Of a stretch of DNA of 34,722 nt, positions 33,330 through 34,722 are shown in pieces. The notes beneath the pieces were generated by a model. The model worked only from the letters and a program-made list of their open reading frames with translations. It did not search any database and was not told the origin of the DNA. Source of the DNA: Osedax symbiont Rs2. Its GTDB lineage: Bacteria; Pseudomonadota; Gammaproteobacteria; Pseudomonadales; Balneatricaceae. Where the stretch lies: NCBI GenBank assembly GCA_000416315.1, contig ASZI01000086.1, positions 1-34,722 of the forward strand. Direction: 5' to 3'. The translations under genes and the position numbers were made by a program. The stretch's first letter is position 1. Every line of letters starts with the position of its first letter.

Positions 33330-34721
33330 ATGAAACGTATTGTTATTGGCAGTTTTTTACTATTTCCTACATTGCTGGCAGCCAACTCTGGCGACACACC
33401 ACAGTGGCTGGATCTCACTACCCACTGGGCGGGAATAGCTGCATTGCTAATTTTTATCAGCGCATACATATTGGTGATTGCTGAAGAATTTTTAGACTTG
33501 AGAAAATCAAAGCCGGTAATTTTAGCAGCGGGCATTATCTGGTCAATAATTGCCTATATTTATGCCGATAACAACTTTACAGACGAAGTTGAAACAGCCA
33601 TAAGGCATAACCTGCTTGAGTATGCAGAGCTGATGCTGTTCTTGCTGGTCGCTATGACTTATATCAATAGCATGAAAGAGCGCGGCGTATTTGACAGTTT
33701 AAGAGCATGGCTGGTGGCTAAGCATTTTGATTATAGACAGCTGTTTTGGATGACTGGTCTGCTGGCTTTTTTTATCTCCCCTATCGCCGACAATTTAACC
33801 ACTGCGCTATTGATGTGCGCTGTGGTCATTTCGGTGGGCCATGGCAACAGCAAATTTGTTTCAATTGCATGTGTCAACATTGTAGTTGCTGCCAATGCCG
33901 GGGGGGCATTCAGCCCCTTTGGTGATATCACCACTTTGATGGTCTGGCAAAAAGGCGTGATTGAGTTTCAGACCTTTTTTAGTTTAGCCATCCCTTCAAT
34001 GGTAAATTATTTACTGCCCGCGATGATAATGAGTTACTTTATTCCCAGACAAAAACCGGCAGCAACTCAATCTACGGCGACCATGAAGCGCGGAGCAAAA
34101 CGGGTCGTAATCTTATTTTTAATCACTATTTCCATGGCTGTCAGCTTTCATAACTTCTTGCATTTACCGCCAGTGATTGGCATGTTAACCGGTCTGTCGC
34201 TACTGCAATTGTTTGGCTTCTACCTTAAAAAGAGCCATGCTCGCCTCGATGCCGATATCAGCCTTAACAGCGAAACAAAACCATTCGATATCTTTTCCAG
34301 AGTCGCTGAAGCCGAGTGGGATACGCTGTTGTTCTTCTATGGGGTGATACTTTGTGTCGGTGGTTTGGGGTTTATTGGCTACCTCAGCTTAGTCTCAGAG
34401 CTTATGTACCAGCAGTGGGGCCCCACTTATGCCAATGTAGCCGTGGGGATAATCTCAGCCATCGTTGACAACATTCCGGTGATGTTTGCCGTCTTGACTA
34501 TGATGCCGCAGATGTCTCAGGGACAGTGGTTACTTGTGACTCTGACAGCCGGGGTTGGCGGCAGCTTGCTGTCTATAGGCTCTGCTGCCGGCGTTGCGTT
34601 AATGGGCGCATCGCGGGGAAAATACACATTTTTTAGCCATTTAAAGTGGACCCCGGTGATAGCTTTGGGCTATTTTGCCAGCATTGTCACCCATATGTGG
34701 CTAAACAGTCACTACTTTTAA
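33330..34721 (+). CDS. nhaD: NhaD-type Na+/H+ antiporter
   Basis: A 463-residue ion transporter of the NhaD family with about 12 membrane helices, preceded by a signal-like first segment (residues 1-18, ending in LLAANSG). Family marks are SPIADNLTTALLMCAV, NAGGAFSPFGDITTLMVWQ, and VDNIPVMFAVLTMM. The acidic and polar residues in these segments bind the cations. NhaD exports Na+ (or Li+) in exchange for protons and is common in marine, halophilic and alkaliphilic gammaproteobacteria. It begins 50 bases after nuoN on the same strand, with an aagg-type ribosome site, so it could be read from the nuo transcript. The gene ends one base before the window edge and is complete. Confidence 0.93.
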   Translation: MKRIVIGSFLLFPTLLAANSGDTPQWLDLTTHWAGIAALLIFISAYILVIAEEFLDLRKSKPVILAAGIIWSIIAYIYADNNFTDEVETAIRHNLLEYAELMLFLLVAMTYINSMKERGVFDSLRAWLVAKHFDYRQLFWMTGLLAFFISPIADNLTTALLMCAVVISVGHGNSKFVSIACVNIVVAANAGGAFSPFGDITTLMVWQKGVIEFQTFFSLAIPSMVNYLLPAMIMSYFIPRQKPAATQSTATMKRGAKRVVILFLITISMAVSFHNFLHLPPVIGMLTGLSLLQLFGFYLKKSHARLDADISLNSETKPFDIFSRVAEAEWDTLLFFYGVILCVGGLGFIGYLSLVSELMYQQWGPTYANVAVGIISAIVDNIPVMFAVLTMMPQMSQGQWLLVTLTAGVGGSLLSIGSAAGVALMGASRGKYTFFSHLKWTPVIALGYFASIVTHMWLNSHYF

Positions 34722-34722
34722 G

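Overview
This is a chromosomal window from a gammaproteobacterium, probably marine or salt-adapted. The clade evidence is a complete 13-gene complex I operon in the enterobacterial order (nuoA-B-CD-E-F-G-H-I-J-K-L-M-N) with nuoC and nuoD fused. The habitat is inferred from an NhaD-type Na+/H+ antiporter directly behind nuoN. I cannot name the genus.

Region 1 (1-17960) is an AT-rich, loosely packed accessory zone with mixed gene orientation and long gaps. In order it holds a VOC-fold protein, a SpoIIAA/STAS-like protein, a membrane-anchored orphan, an antibiotic-biosynthesis-monooxygenase (ABM) protein with an unclear start, a CPBP (CAAX-type) membrane protease, a class C beta-lactamase-like serine hydrolase, and a small orphan protein. 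Then come a TetR regulator with an O-methyltransferase, a LytS-type kinase and LytTR regulator followed by a membrane acyltransferase, a SAM methyltransferase, a GAF-PAS-GGDEF-EAL protein whose GGDEF site is degenerate, an eroded IS30-like transposase start, and a secreted protein of four Tudor/Agenet-like modules. Several gaps carry strong palindromes, and one carries a nested fold-back element.

Region 2 (17961-34722) is compact, all on the + strand and less AT-rich. A two-CBS-domain protein comes first, then nuoA to nuoN, often with 4-8 base overlaps, then nhaD. Complex I oxidises NADH, reduces quinone and exports protons. NhaD could spend that proton gradient on sodium export. The CBS protein may sense adenylate or NAD-type nucleotides for the operon, but that is inference.

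The most notable observation is in NuoF. The motif holding the N3 [4Fe-4S] cluster, normally ESCGWCTPC, reads ESCGWGTPC, so one of the four ligand cysteines is glycine through a single T-to-G difference (TGC to GGC). All other cluster cysteines I could check in NuoB, E, G and I are present. It is either a base error or a real and unusual complex I variant. I found no CRISPR array, tRNA, rRNA, prophage or recognisable defence system.
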